A DNA stretch of 64,000 nt from assembly GCF_021532375.1 (NCBI RefSeq), contig NZ_JAKGAP010000042.1, forward strand, positions 1 through 64,000, given 5' to 3'. The stretch comes from Paenibacillus alkaliterrae (GTDB taxonomy: Bacteria > Bacillota > Bacilli > Paenibacillales > Paenibacillaceae). The position numbers and the translations under genes were made by a program. Numbering within the stretch: position 1 is the stretch's first letter; each line of letters opens with the position of its first letter. Shown one piece after another: positions 46,679 to 56,088 of this stretch. The notes below the pieces were generated by a model that was given only the letters and a program-made list of their open reading frames with translations, searched no databases and was not told where the DNA came from.

Positions 46679-47924
46679 CCGAATAGCTATTATTGGCATT
46701 GGCGACGATGGTGCACATGGATTGCCCGGCGCAGCCTCAGCATTGGTAGAGGCTGCGGAGGTGCTGGTTGGAGGTGAGAGACATCTTGCTTTCTTTCCTG
46801 AGTTTCAAGGGGAGAAGCTTGTTATAAAAGGCGGTTTATCTCAATTGGTGTCACAGGTTGCGCAAATGCGCGGGCATCAGCGGGTCGTTGTGCTCGCATC
46901 TGGCGATCCGATGTTTTACGGCATAGCCGGTTTTTTTGTTGCCAAGCTTGGCCGCGAGGCTGTTGATATATATCCAAACCTGAGTTCCTTGCAATTGGCC
47001 TTTGCCCGAATGGGCGAAAGCTGGCAGGACGCAGCGCTCGAGAGCGTGCATGGACGTCCGCTGCAAGGCTTGGCGCAGCGCATCGACGGCAAATCGAAAG
47101 TGGCGCTGTTGACGGATGATACGAATTCGCCATCTGCGATAGCTTCGTATCTATTGCAATTTAATATGAGGGAATATGAAGCCTTCGTTGCGGAAAATTT
47201 AGGCGGCGAACAGGAACGCTGCGGCTTCTATTCCTTAGAGGATATGGCGGGAGGGGCCTTTTCCCCGCTTAATATTGTCATTCTTCGCTATCGTCAAGAG
47301 GCGGCTTATGCGGTGCGCACCGGCTTCGGCTTCGACGACGGGGAATTTCATCAGCGTAAGCCGGAGAAGGGCTTGATAACGAAAAAAGAGGTCCGCGTCT
47401 TAAGCTTATCCGAACTGAACATTCATTCGAGCAGCGTGGTGTGGGACATTGGCGCAGGTTCGGGGTCCGTAGCCGTAGAGAGCACGCGGCTCGCTCCGTA
47501 TGGGCAAGTGTTTGCCATCGAGAAAAATGAAGGCGATATGGAGAACGTTCAGCAGAACCGTATTAAGTTTCGGGCTGATTTCACAATCGTGCACGGGAAA
47601 GCGCCCGACGGTCTTGATGCATGGCCGGACCCGGATGCAATCTTCATAGGCGGGAGCGGAGGCGAGCTTCGCGAGCTTATTCGGATTTGCTGCGGCAGAC
47701 TGCGTCCGGGAGGACGCTTCGTCATTAACGCGGCAACGATCGAAACGCTGACGGATTCCTGCCGCGCCTTGAAGGAAGAAGGGTTCGAGGCCCGCGTGAC
47801 GCTTGTTCAGATTTCGAGAAGCAAGCCGATTTTGGATATGACAAGGTTCGAAGGGCTGAATCCGATTTACGTCATTACAGGCTTTAAAGCCGAGGAAAAA
47901 ACGACAACAGAGGAGAGCAATTAA
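46668..47924 (+). CDS. cbiET: Cobalt-precorrin-7 C5/C15-methyltransferase, CbiE-CbiT fusion
   Basis: 418 residues. The N-terminal half (~1-200) is a tetrapyrrole methylase (IGIGDDGAHGLPGAA, VVVLASGDPMFYGIA) corresponding to CbiE. The C-terminal half is the CbiT Rossmann-type methyltransferase and decarboxylase (VVWDIGAGSGSVAVES, AIEKNEGD, DAIFIGGSGGELR). Start is TTG at 46668 after GGGAGGG. Confidence 0.92.
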   Translation: MLGNRIAIIGIGDDGAHGLPGAASALVEAAEVLVGGERHLAFFPEFQGEKLVIKGGLSQLVSQVAQMRGHQRVVVLASGDPMFYGIAGFFVAKLGREAVDIYPNLSSLQLAFARMGESWQDAALESVHGRPLQGLAQRIDGKSKVALLTDDTNSPSAIASYLLQFNMREYEAFVAENLGGEQERCGFYSLEDMAGGAFSPLNIVILRYRQEAAYAVRTGFGFDDGEFHQRKPEKGLITKKEVRVLSLSELNIHSSSVVWDIGAGSGSVAVESTRLAPYGQVFAIEKNEGDMENVQQNRIKFRADFTIVHGKAPDGLDAWPDPDAIFIGGSGGELRELIRICCGRLRPGGRFVINAATIETLTDSCRALKEEGFEARVTLVQISRSKPILDMTRFEGLNPIYVITGFKAEEKTTTEESN

Positions 47925-47925
47925 C

Positions 47926-48645
47926 GTGATAAATATACCGAGAACAGGAACGCTTTATGGGATTGGCGTTGGACCCGGTGACCCTGAGCTCATTACGGTA
48001 AAGGCGTTTCGCTTGATGAAGGAGTGCCCGGTTATCGCTTATCCCAAGAAGCGAATGGGCGGCAAGTCGTATGCACTCGAAATCGTTGAGCTGTATGTGA
48101 ATCCTGCCGAGAAGGAAATGCTTGGCTTGATCTTTCCGATGACCAAGGATCCGGCCGTGCTCGGGAAGGAATGGAACAAGACGGCAGCCCTATGCTGGGA
48201 GCAATTAAAAGAGGGAAGGGACATTGCCTTTGTAACCGAAGGAGACCCGAATCTGTACAGCACCTTTATTCATATGGCGCGTCTCATGAATGAGCTTCAC
48301 CCCGAGGTTCCGATCCGCACCGTGCCAGGCATTTCTTCGGTGCTGGGAGCGGCTGCGCAGCTTGGCATTACGCTTGCAGACGGTGATGAGCAGGTTGCAA
48401 TTATTCCTGCAACGGACGACAGGGCTGCAATGAAGAAAGCGATCGAAGAGCATGATACGGTTATTTTTATTAAGGTGGCCAAGGTCATCGATATGATGAT
48501 CGATTTATTGGAAGAGCTCGACCTAACGAGCAAAGCGTCCGTTGTGACGAAGGCGACATCCCCTTATGAGACGGTCTGGCGCGATGTCCGCGTGTTGAAG
48601 GGATATGAGCTTGAATATTTGACGTTAATGGCGGTGAGAAAATGA
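47926..48645 (+). CDS. cbiL: Cobalt-factor II C20-methyltransferase
   Basis: 239 residues, tetrapyrrole methylase with GTLYGIGVGPGDPELITVKA and FVTEGDPNLYSTFIH. The subgroup fits CbiL/CobI by length and the GDPNLYST segment. Start is GTG at 47926 two bases after the cbiET stop, with an AGAGGAG site. Confidence 0.92.
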   Translation: MINIPRTGTLYGIGVGPGDPELITVKAFRLMKECPVIAYPKKRMGGKSYALEIVELYVNPAEKEMLGLIFPMTKDPAVLGKEWNKTAALCWEQLKEGRDIAFVTEGDPNLYSTFIHMARLMNELHPEVPIRTVPGISSVLGAAAQLGITLADGDEQVAIIPATDDRAAMKKAIEEHDTVIFIKVAKVIDMMIDLLEELDLTSKASVVTKATSPYETVWRDVRVLKGYELEYLTLMAVRK

Positions 48646-49439
48646 TGGCGTTGGAACCGAAGGTTTATATCGTAGGAGCCGGACCCGGCGATCCGGACCT
48701 CATTACAGTCAAAGGTTTAAAAATTTTGCAGCAGGCTGATGTCGTCTTGTATACCGACTCGCTCGTTAACGATGACCTGATTGCGCAAGCGGGGGAGCAT
48801 GCCGAGGTGCTGCAAAGCTCCGGGATGGATTTGGAGCAGATGGTAGATGTCATGGTGCAAGCGGTACGGGCCGGCAAAAGCGTAGCGAGAGTTCATACGG
48901 GCGATCCATCGATGTACGGTGCCGTGCTGGAGCAATTTGTTTTGCTTAAACAAAATGAAGTTTCTTACGAGATCATTCCCGGGGTCAGCTCCGTATTTGC
49001 GGCAGCCGCCGTACTGGGTGCGGAATTGACCGTACCGGATTTGACGCAAACGGTAATCCTGACGCGCGCCGAGGGACGGACGCCTGTTCCTGAACGTGAG
49101 AAGCTGAGGGATCTGGCTTCCCATCATTGCACGGTGGCCTTGTTCCTCAGCGCCACGCTGACAAAAAAGGTAGTGAAGGAATTTATAGAGGCCGGCTGGT
49201 CCGAGAACACGCCAGTGGCGGTGGTTCAGCGTGCTACCTGGCCGGATCAGAAAATTGTCCGTACGACATTGAATAAGCTGGATGAGGACATGCGGCAAGC
49301 TGGAATCCGCATGCATGCGATGATACTGGCGGGCTGGTCGCTTGATCCGACCATCACGGACCGGGATGCGCATCGCTCCAAGCTTTATGATAAAACGTTC
49401 ACGCACGGTTATAGAAGGGGAGTGAAGGCAAGTGAATAA
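48642..49439 (+). CDS. cbiF: Cobalt-precorrin-4 C11-methyltransferase
   Basis: 265 residues, CbiF/CobM. VYIVGAGPGDPDLITVKGLK at the N-terminus, RVHTGDPSMYGAVLEQ as the SAM-binding loop, and LTRAEGRTPVPEREKL typical of CobM. Two adjacent ATG codons lie at 48642 and 48645. It overlaps cbiG. Confidence 0.93.
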   Translation: MMALEPKVYIVGAGPGDPDLITVKGLKILQQADVVLYTDSLVNDDLIAQAGEHAEVLQSSGMDLEQMVDVMVQAVRAGKSVARVHTGDPSMYGAVLEQFVLLKQNEVSYEIIPGVSSVFAAAAVLGAELTVPDLTQTVILTRAEGRTPVPEREKLRDLASHHCTVALFLSATLTKKVVKEFIEAGWSENTPVAVVQRATWPDQKIVRTTLNKLDEDMRQAGIRMHAMILAGWSLDPTITDRDAHRSKLYDKTFTHGYRRGVKASE

Positions 49440-50544
49440 GCCATACGCTGTCGTGGCGATAACGAAGCACGGCGTTGAGATGGCTCGAGGCCTTGCAGAT
49501 ATATTCCCGGCATCGGATTTGTACTACATGAGCAAGTTTGCCCGCGGTGACGAGTTCGGCAAAAATATCCATCTATTTGAAGGCTCGGTTAAGCTCATCC
49601 TTCCCGAGCTGTTCAAGAGCTATAACGGCATTATTTTATTTATTTCCTTAGGTGCCGTAGTTCGGATGATCGCGCCGATTCTGGAGGATAAGAAAAAGGA
49701 TCCGGCGGTTGTCGTGATCGACGACCGCGGCGAGCATGTGATCAGCGTGTTGTCCGGACATCTGGGAGGGGCCAACGAGCTTACCCGGGAAGTGGCGAAG
49801 GCGATAGGGGCGCGTCCGGTTATTACTACGGCTTCCGATGTGCAGCAGACGATTCCCGTGGATATGTTTGGCCGCTCTTTCGGCTGGGTCATTGAAAGCT
49901 TCGAGAAAGCGACGCCGGTCAGCGCTTCAGTCGTAAATGAGGAGCGGGTGGCCGTCGTTCAGGAGGCAGGGGAGAAAAACTGGTGGATGTACGATAAGCC
50001 GCTACCGCCGTCTATCCGTGTATATGGTTCAGCGGATGAGGCGATGAAAACGGAATTTGACGCTGCGCTTGTCGTCACGGATCGCTTGCTCGATGCGAAC
50101 GAGGAGTCAGTCTTGCTTCGCAACGGCGTGTTATATCGTCCCAAAAGCCTGGTGCTTGGCATGGGCTGCAATCGGGGAACGCCGCCGGAAGAAATCGAAG
50201 CCGTCATTTTGGATACTTTGAACGAGCTGCGCTTGTCTGTAAAGAGCGTACGCAGCCTTGCGACGATCGATTTGAAGAAGGATGAACAAGGATTGCTGGA
50301 TGTTTGCAAGAGGTATAGCTGGGAGTTTGTAACGTATACACCGGAACAACTGAATGCAATTCCGCTTAAAAATCCGTCGGAGACCGTCTACCGCTATACC
50401 GGCGCTTATGGGGTCAGCGAACCGGCTGCGCTGCTCTCCGCCGGTGCGGCGGACTGGCTGCTGGAAAAGAAGAAGAGCGGCAACTGTACGATCTCTGTCG
50501 CACGTATTCCTGCTGCCGAAGAAGCCGGGGTGGTCGGAATATGA
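49432..50544 (+). CDS. cbiG: Cobalt-precorrin-5A hydrolase
   Basis: 370 residues with the CbiG central motif (FISLGAVVRMIAPIL, VSVLSGHLGGAN-type stretch, ITTASDVQQT) and a C-terminal CobE/GbiG domain (LVLGMGCNRGTPPEEIE). It opens the ring-A lactone and releases acetaldehyde in the anaerobic pathway. GTG start at 49432 after AAGGGGAG. Confidence 0.92.
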   Translation: MNKPYAVVAITKHGVEMARGLADIFPASDLYYMSKFARGDEFGKNIHLFEGSVKLILPELFKSYNGIILFISLGAVVRMIAPILEDKKKDPAVVVIDDRGEHVISVLSGHLGGANELTREVAKAIGARPVITTASDVQQTIPVDMFGRSFGWVIESFEKATPVSASVVNEERVAVVQEAGEKNWWMYDKPLPPSIRVYGSADEAMKTEFDAALVVTDRLLDANEESVLLRNGVLYRPKSLVLGMGCNRGTPPEEIEAVILDTLNELRLSVKSVRSLATIDLKKDEQGLLDVCKRYSWEFVTYTPEQLNAIPLKNPSETVYRYTGAYGVSEPAALLSAGAADWLLEKKKSGNCTISVARIPAAEEAGVVGI

Positions 50545-51977
50545 ACTCGTATCGCCCGCGTTTTGCTATAGCCGGAACCGGAAGCGGAGTAGGAAAAACG
50601 ACGCTCACTATCGGAATCATGCGGGCGCTCGGACGCAAAGGGCTAAAAGTACAAGGCTTTAAATGCGGTCCGGATTACATTGATCCGACTTATCATAGCG
50701 CCGTTACGGGCAGAGCCTCACGTAATCTGGATACGTGGATGGTGCCCCATGAGACGATGCAGGAAATCTTCATACGAGGCTCGGATAGTGCCGATGTGTC
50801 CGTTATCGAAGGGGTCATGGGCCTTTATGACGGCAAAAATCCGTTAAGCAATGAAGGCTCGACGGCACATATTGCCGCACTGCTGGATTGCCCGATTATT
50901 CTTGTGGTCAACGTTCAGAGTATGGCCCGCAGCGCGGCGGCTGTTGTCATGGGCTTTCAAAAGCTGGACGAAGGTGCCCGGATTGCCGGGGTCATCGTGA
51001 ACAAATGCGGAAGCGAAGGTCATTACCGTATCGTGAAATCCGCCATTGAGCAAGAATGCGGGATACCGGTTGTCGGCTGGCTTGGCCGCAATGAAGAGCT
51101 GGATATTCCCGAACGGCATCTTGGACTTATTCCGGCGATAGAACGCGGCGAGCTGAATCCGCTGTTCGAGCTTGCTGCGCAGCAGGTGGAAGCGACGGTT
51201 GATCTGGACCGTATATTATCCTTTGCGAATGATGCGCCTGCTTTAGCTTTACCGGTAGAGCGGCTGTTGGCGTCGCAAAGGGACTCCGGTCCGACTATAG
51301 CAGTCGCGCGCGATGCTTCGTTTAACTTTTACTACCTGGAAAACCTGGAGATGCTCGAGCATTGCGGAGCAAAGGTCATTTACTTCAGTCCGCTAGCCGG
51401 GGAAACGGTTCCTTCGGATGCCGATGGCGTTTATTTCGGAGGCGGGTTCCCGGAGGAATTTGCGGCGAAGCTGGCTGACAACATCCGTTTAAAGGATGAT
51501 TTGTTTACGCTCGCAGCAAGAGGCATGCCGATTTACGCCGAATGCGGGGGTTACATGTATTTGTGCCGTTCGATTAAGGACCGCTCCGGACAGACCTATC
51601 CAATGGCAGGCATCATTCCTGCGATCGTGGAAATGCAGCCTAAGCTAGCAGCGCTCGGTTACCGGGAAGTAAGGGCGATACAGGACAGCCTGCTTCTGCC
51701 TGAAGATTCACGCATGCGGGGGCATGAATTTCATTACTCAACGCTGACGGCAGACAACAGCGATACTTATCCTTATGCTTACGAGACTACGGGCTTACGG
51801 GGCGTCAAGAAAGAAGGCTACTGCAGCGGCAATATTTTGGCGGGGTACACGCATGTTCATTTCGCTTCCAACCCGGACGCCGCGTCAAGGTGGGTCGGAA
51901 TATGTCACGAGTATCGCAAAAAGAAAAGAGGTATCGCTAATGGAACAGGAACAGCAAGACCGGAGACTGAAGCGTAA
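50541..51977 (+). CDS. cbiA: Cobyrinate a,c-diamide synthase
   Basis: 478 residues. The N-terminal ATP-binding domain has the P-loop GTGSGVGKTTLTIGIMRALG. The C-terminal glutamine amidotransferase domain has the Cys nucleophile in IYAECGGYMYL and a terminal GYTHVHF. It amidates the a and c carboxyls of cobyrinate. It overlaps cbiG by 4 nt and btuR by 38 nt. Confidence 0.93.
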   Translation: MNSYRPRFAIAGTGSGVGKTTLTIGIMRALGRKGLKVQGFKCGPDYIDPTYHSAVTGRASRNLDTWMVPHETMQEIFIRGSDSADVSVIEGVMGLYDGKNPLSNEGSTAHIAALLDCPIILVVNVQSMARSAAAVVMGFQKLDEGARIAGVIVNKCGSEGHYRIVKSAIEQECGIPVVGWLGRNEELDIPERHLGLIPAIERGELNPLFELAAQQVEATVDLDRILSFANDAPALALPVERLLASQRDSGPTIAVARDASFNFYYLENLEMLEHCGAKVIYFSPLAGETVPSDADGVYFGGGFPEEFAAKLADNIRLKDDLFTLAARGMPIYAECGGYMYLCRSIKDRSGQTYPMAGIIPAIVEMQPKLAALGYREVRAIQDSLLLPEDSRMRGHEFHYSTLTADNSDTYPYAYETTGLRGVKKEGYCSGNILAGYTHVHFASNPDAASRWVGICHEYRKKKRGIANGTGTARPETEA

Positions 51978-52503
51978 AGGCTATACACTCGTTTATACGG
52001 GCAACGGTAAAGGGAAGACGACGGCTGCGGTTGGACTGGCCGTTCGAGCCGTAGGCCGGGGTTATAAGGTGCTTATTTTACAGTTTATCAAATCCCCGCA
52101 GCGAACCTACGGTGAGCAAATCGCTCTTCGCAAATTGGGTGTTGAGATGCGTCAGCTCGGTGTTGGGTTCACATGGACAAAAACACCGGAGGAGCATCGC
52201 GAGGCTCTCCAAGCGGCATGGTCAATCGCCAAAGAAGAAGTGATGAGCGGGGATTGGGATGTCGTTGTGTTGGATGAGCTTAATAATGCGTTAGCCATTG
52301 AGAAGTTTCCCATTGACGATGTCTTGCCTCTGCAGGAGGTACTGGAGCTAATCGACCGCAGACCAGGCTATCTCCATCTTGTCATAACGGGCCGAGGAGC
52401 GAAACAAGAGATTATGGATAAAGCCGACCTCGTTTCCGAGATTCAAGTCGTTAAACACTACTATGATGAAGGCGTTCCGGCTGTATTGGGCGTTGAATAT
52501 TGA
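51940..52503 (+). CDS. btuR: Cob(I)yrinate a,c-diamide adenosyltransferase
   Basis: 187 residues, CobA/CobO/BtuR type. P-loop LVYTGNGKGKTTAAVGLAVR and VVLDELNNALA. It adenosylates the cobalt of corrinoids. The ATG at 51940 is preceded by AAAGAGGT and lies inside the 3' end of cbiA; a longer reading from 51775 runs through cbiA and is rejected. It is the last gene of the operon in view. cbiB, cbiP, cobU and cobS are not in this window. Confidence 0.92.
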   Translation: MEQEQQDRRLKRKGYTLVYTGNGKGKTTAAVGLAVRAVGRGYKVLILQFIKSPQRTYGEQIALRKLGVEMRQLGVGFTWTKTPEEHREALQAAWSIAKEEVMSGDWDVVVLDELNNALAIEKFPIDDVLPLQEVLELIDRRPGYLHLVITGRGAKQEIMDKADLVSEIQVVKHYYDEGVPAVLGVEY

Positions 52504-52542
52504 TGGGCGGCGGCTTGAATCATAGCCTTTACAAAAAAAAGG

Positions 52543-52588
52543 GCCCCTTCAGTTTATTGTAACCATGGTTACAATAAACTGAAGGGGC
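52543..52588. repeat. Perfect 46-nt palindrome
   Basis: GCCCCTTCAGTTTATTGTAACC is followed immediately by its exact reverse complement through a central AT (the only unpaired candidates). An A8 run precedes it (52533-52540), so on the minus strand it ends in T8. There is no T-run on the plus strand. It may terminate minus-strand transcription, stabilise the 3' end of the cobalamin mRNA, or be the scar of a small element. Confidence 0.85.
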
Positions 52589-52651
52589 AATTATGATGTC
52601 CGAATCAATTGATAAACACACCCTTCCACATTGTATGTCGATAGTTTCATG

Positions 52652-52680
52652 TTGACATACCCCCCCTAGGGGGATAAATT
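52652..52680 (+). promoter_or_regulatory. csoR promoter with CsoR-type operator in the spacer
   Basis: TTGACA at 52652-52657 and TAAATT at 52675-52680 are 17 bp apart. The spacer contains ATACCCCCCCTAGGGGGATA (52657-52676), a C-tract/G-tract dyad around TA like known CsoR operators. Binding there would block RNA polymerase, giving autoregulation. Confidence 0.75.
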
Positions 52681-52702
52681 ATATCAAAAGGAGGTTATTG
52701 GA

Positions 52703-53065
52703 ATGGGAGTTGATCATCATGACAAGAAACATGCATCTTCACATAGAGAGGCAAATAAAAGTGTACCCTCGGTTGTGCATGATTCGCATGAGCATACTCA
52801 TGAGCATAAGCATCGAAAACAGATCGTTAACCGTTTAGCGCGTATCGAAGGCCATATGAGAGCTACAAAGGAGATGACAGCATCCGGTCGCGATTGTTCC
52901 GAAATTCTTCTGCAAATCGCTGCTATTCAGAAGGCTTTGGATAACGCTGCAAAATTGCTGCTTAAGGATCATCTTGAAGGTTGTGTAGTCGATGCGATTC
53001 AAAAGGGAAATCAGGAACAAGTGTTAGCTGACTTAAATAAAGCCCTGAATAACTACATCAGATAG
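52703..53065 (+). CDS. csoR: CsoR-family metal-sensing repressor with His-rich N-terminus
   Basis: 120 residues of the CsoR/RcnR (DUF156) all-helical family. The metal ligand triad is present at CsoR spacing: Cys65, His90 and Cys94 (RDCSEIL and KDHLEGCV). A 40-residue N-terminal extension is rich in His (HEHTHEHKHRK), unusual for plain copper sensors and possibly widening metal range. It is preceded by its operator and AAAGGAGG. The ABC exporter follows 66 nt later and is probably co-regulated. Confidence 0.88.
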   Translation: MGVDHHDKKHASSHREANKSVPSVVHDSHEHTHEHKHRKQIVNRLARIEGHMRATKEMTASGRDCSEILLQIAAIQKALDNAAKLLLKDHLEGCVVDAIQKGNQEQVLADLNKALNNYIR

Positions 53066-53131
53066 CAGATGCAGACCGTTGTACCATCATGTTTAATTTG
53101 TAGATCTATGAGGTTATAAAAGGAGTAACAT

Positions 53132-54892
53132 ATGTCGAGCTTCAAAACCTATTTTACATTTGTAAAGCCTTATTGGAAGCTAGTATGCGTCACGTTATTG
53201 ATTGGGATGATTAAATTTGGTATACCGTTGACGCTGCCTCTTCTTATGAAATATGTTGTTGACGATTTATTGCTAAACCCAATCCCTGTAGATGTAAAAA
53301 TCGAAAAATTAAGTTATGTCATGCTGGGTGCTGCTGCACTGTTTGTTGTGGTTAGGGCGCCAATAGAGTACCTCAGACAATACTTTGCTCAATTAATAAC
53401 CAGCCGTATTTTATACGATCTTCGCAATCGTCTGTTTGTGCATATTCAAAAGCTATCCTTAAGGTATTATCAAAATCATAAAACCGGTGAAATCATATCC
53501 CGGATGATTAATGACGCTGAACAAACAAAGAGCATCGTGGAAACCGGAATGATGAATGTATGGCTGGATCTATTCACGCTGTCCATTGCCTTAGTATTCA
53601 TGTTTTATATGGATTTTGAATTAACATTGGTCTCTATAGCGGTATTTCCCTTTTATGCTTTGTCCGTCAAAAAGCTGTATAAAAGGTTGAAGGCTTATAC
53701 AAAGTCTAGGTCACAAGCTCTGGCGAATATTCAAAGCTATCTTTTTGAGCGGGTTAACGGAATGCCAGTCATCAAGAGCTTCACGCTGGAGGAAGTAGAA
53801 AAAGAAAATTTTGACGGGAAAAACCGGCACTTTCTGCAACGAGCTTTAGCTTTGACCAAATGGAATGCATTGACAAACGCCATCATCAATACATTAACGG
53901 ACTTTGCTCCTTTATTGGTTCTGTTTTATGGAGGCTATCAGGTTATACAAGAGAATATTACGTTAGGTGCCTTTATCGCATTTTTTGCCTATCTGGATCG
54001 GCTATATAGTCCGCTTCGCCGCTTAGTTAATTCTTCGACAGAATTGACGCAGGCAAGCGCCTCCTTGGAACGGGTGGTTGAACTCATGAATGAACCTTAT
54101 GATATTGTGGATTCACCGCAAGCGAAACCGATAGCAGATGTAAAAGGGAAAATTGATTTTAACGACGTCAATTTCCGGTATGAGGCTTCTGCCGGCTGGG
54201 TTTTAAACAATCTTCAACTGAGCATATGTCCAGGTGAGACGATCGCTTTCGTAGGGATGAGCGGGGGAGGCAAATCCTCGTTAATCAGTTTAATCCCACG
54301 ATTTTACGATATCCAGAAAGGAAGCATTCGGTTAGACGATACGGATATCAAGGATATAACCATAAAAAGCTTGCGAAGCCAGATTGGAATGGTCTTGCAA
54401 GATAATATCTTATTTAGCGGCAGCGTACGTGAAAATATACTTTTTGGAAATCCTGATGCTGCCGAAGAACAAATCATTCAGGCGGCTCAAGCCGCTAACG
54501 CACATGATTTTATTTTGAACCTGCCAAACGGATACGAAACGGAAATCGGAGAACGGGGTGTAAAGCTGTCAGGGGGACAAAAGCAGAGGATTGCCATTGC
54601 CAGAGTATTTCTTAAAAACCCGCGGATTTTAGTTCTTGATGAAGCAACCTCCGCCCTTGATTTGGAGTCTGAGCATTTAATTCAAGAATCTCTTGAAAGA
54701 TTGGCTAAAGACAGAACGACTTTGATTGTCGCACACCGACTGTCAACGATTACGCATGCGGATCAAATTGTACTCATTGAGAATGGGGAAATTAAAGAAA
54801 AGGGGTCTCATGAAGAACTGATGAGGAAAGATGGGGGATATGCCCGTTTGTTTAATGTACAGAACCTGAAAGAAGTCGACCCCGTAAGTTAA
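53132..54892 (+). CDS. ABC exporter (fused membrane and ATPase domains)
   Basis: 586 residues. Six transmembrane helices occupy ~15-310. The ATPase domain carries Walker A FVGMSGGGKSSL (~380), Q-loop MVLQDN, signature LSGGQKQRIAIARV (~485) and Walker B ILVLDEATSALD. It is a half-transporter of the MsbA/multidrug type that would act as a dimer. Substrate is unknown; position after csoR suggests metal or metal-complex efflux, or a stress-linked multidrug role. Confidence 0.88.
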   Translation: MSSFKTYFTFVKPYWKLVCVTLLIGMIKFGIPLTLPLLMKYVVDDLLLNPIPVDVKIEKLSYVMLGAAALFVVVRAPIEYLRQYFAQLITSRILYDLRNRLFVHIQKLSLRYYQNHKTGEIISRMINDAEQTKSIVETGMMNVWLDLFTLSIALVFMFYMDFELTLVSIAVFPFYALSVKKLYKRLKAYTKSRSQALANIQSYLFERVNGMPVIKSFTLEEVEKENFDGKNRHFLQRALALTKWNALTNAIINTLTDFAPLLVLFYGGYQVIQENITLGAFIAFFAYLDRLYSPLRRLVNSSTELTQASASLERVVELMNEPYDIVDSPQAKPIADVKGKIDFNDVNFRYEASAGWVLNNLQLSICPGETIAFVGMSGGGKSSLISLIPRFYDIQKGSIRLDDTDIKDITIKSLRSQIGMVLQDNILFSGSVRENILFGNPDAAEEQIIQAAQAANAHDFILNLPNGYETEIGERGVKLSGGQKQRIAIARVFLKNPRILVLDEATSALDLESEHLIQESLERLAKDRTTLIVAHRLSTITHADQIVLIENGEIKEKGSHEELMRKDGGYARLFNVQNLKEVDPVS

Positions 54893-54910
54893 AGCTTCTC
54901 AAAACGTGAA

Positions 54911-54937
54911 AGGAAGAGCTTAGCGCTCTTCCTTTTT
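54911..54937 (+). terminator. Rho-independent terminator after the ABC exporter
   Basis: AGGAAGAGC (54911-54919) pairs with GCTCTTCCT (54925-54933), followed by T5. Confidence 0.9.
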
Positions 54938-55053
54938 ATATATTGTTTAGAAAGCGTTACGCTAAATCCTTGTAGATCTTTCGCATCACATGCCCGAGTA
55001 TTACCTGAACGGTAACGGGCTTTACTTTCGTTTGCACACTATTGTGAAAAGCC

Positions 55054-56061
55054 TTACGAACTGGCTACACAGTTTGCAAATTGTTCGTTAAACCATTCCG
55101 TGTCCAGATTTCTGCCGATAATAACGAACTCGCTGACCCGCTGTTCATCCTCTCTCCAGTCGCGGTCAGGGTAGGAGCTGAACAACATGTGGATGCCTTG
55201 GAACACAATGCGCTGCTTGACCCCTTTAATATGAAGGACACCCTTGTAACGGAACGTATCGGTGCCATGATCCGTCAACCACTCCTGCAGGAACCGCTCC
55301 AATTTCGCCAGATCAAGCGGCTGTTCCTCACGGAAGAACAGGGAGTAGACATCATCATCGTGATCATGGTCCTCTTCCTCAAGGAAGCCGGGGTCAAGCT
55401 CTAGCTTCTTCTCCAGGTCGAATGCCCCGATACCTAGAATATGGTTAATATCGATTTGAGATTGCCGGGTATGGTATAGCTTGGCTGCAGGGTTCATGGA
55501 TATCAGGCGATGCTCGAGTTTCTTAAGCTCATTCTCCGTGACAAGATCCGTCTTGTTCAACAGAAGTACATCGGCGAAAGCGACTTGCTCTTGCGCTTCA
55601 TGACCATCATCCAAATGCTGGTCAGCATGCTTCGCATCGACGACGGTTACAATGGCATCCAGCTTGTAGAACTCTGCCATTTCTTCATCTACGAAGAAGG
55701 TTTGGGCTACAGGGGCCGGGTCGGCCAAGCCTGTTGTCTCAATAAGCACACGGTCGAAGTTAGCTTTACGCGAATCACCGGCACCTCTCTTGGCATCCAT
55801 CAGCTCACCGAGAATGCGGATAAGATCTCCCCGGACCGTACAGCAGATACAACCATTGTTCATCTCGAAAATCTCTTCATCCGCTCCTACGACGAGTTGA
55901 TTATCGATTCCAACCTCTCCAAATTCATTCACAATTACCGCAATCTTCTGACCGTGATCGGCTGTAAGGACGTGATTCAACAGGGTGGTTTTGCCTGCTC
56001 CAAGGAATCCGGTCAATACGGTAACCGGAATGCGCAGATCAGCTTCTACAGCTTGCGACAT
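55054..56061 (-). CDS. COG0523 GTPase (CobW/ZigA/YciC-type metallochaperone)
   Basis: 335 residues, G3E-family GTPase. P-loop TGFLGAGKTTLLNHVL near the N-terminus, the metal-binding CxCC in NNGCICCTVRGDLI, VLIETTGLADPAP, and LLLNKTDLV for guanine recognition. Acidic/His stretch EEEDHDHDDDVYSLFF before the C-terminal CobW domain. The ATG at 56061 has an AAAGGAG site; a longer reading from 56127 would include the promoter and Zur box. The Zur-type box upstream points to expression in zinc starvation, so a zinc chaperone is more likely than a cobalamin role despite the nearby cob operon. Confidence 0.88.
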   Translation of the reverse strand: MSQAVEADLRIPVTVLTGFLGAGKTTLLNHVLTADHGQKIAVIVNEFGEVGIDNQLVVGADEEIFEMNNGCICCTVRGDLIRILGELMDAKRGAGDSRKANFDRVLIETTGLADPAPVAQTFFVDEEMAEFYKLDAIVTVVDAKHADQHLDDGHEAQEQVAFADVLLLNKTDLVTENELKKLEHRLISMNPAAKLYHTRQSQIDINHILGIGAFDLEKKLELDPGFLEEEDHDHDDDVYSLFFREEQPLDLAKLERFLQEWLTDHGTDTFRYKGVLHIKGVKQRIVFQGIHMLFSSYPDRDWREDEQRVSEFVIIGRNLDTEWFNEQFANCVASS

Positions 56062-56088
56062 AAGCGACACTCCTTTTACGGGATTTTT

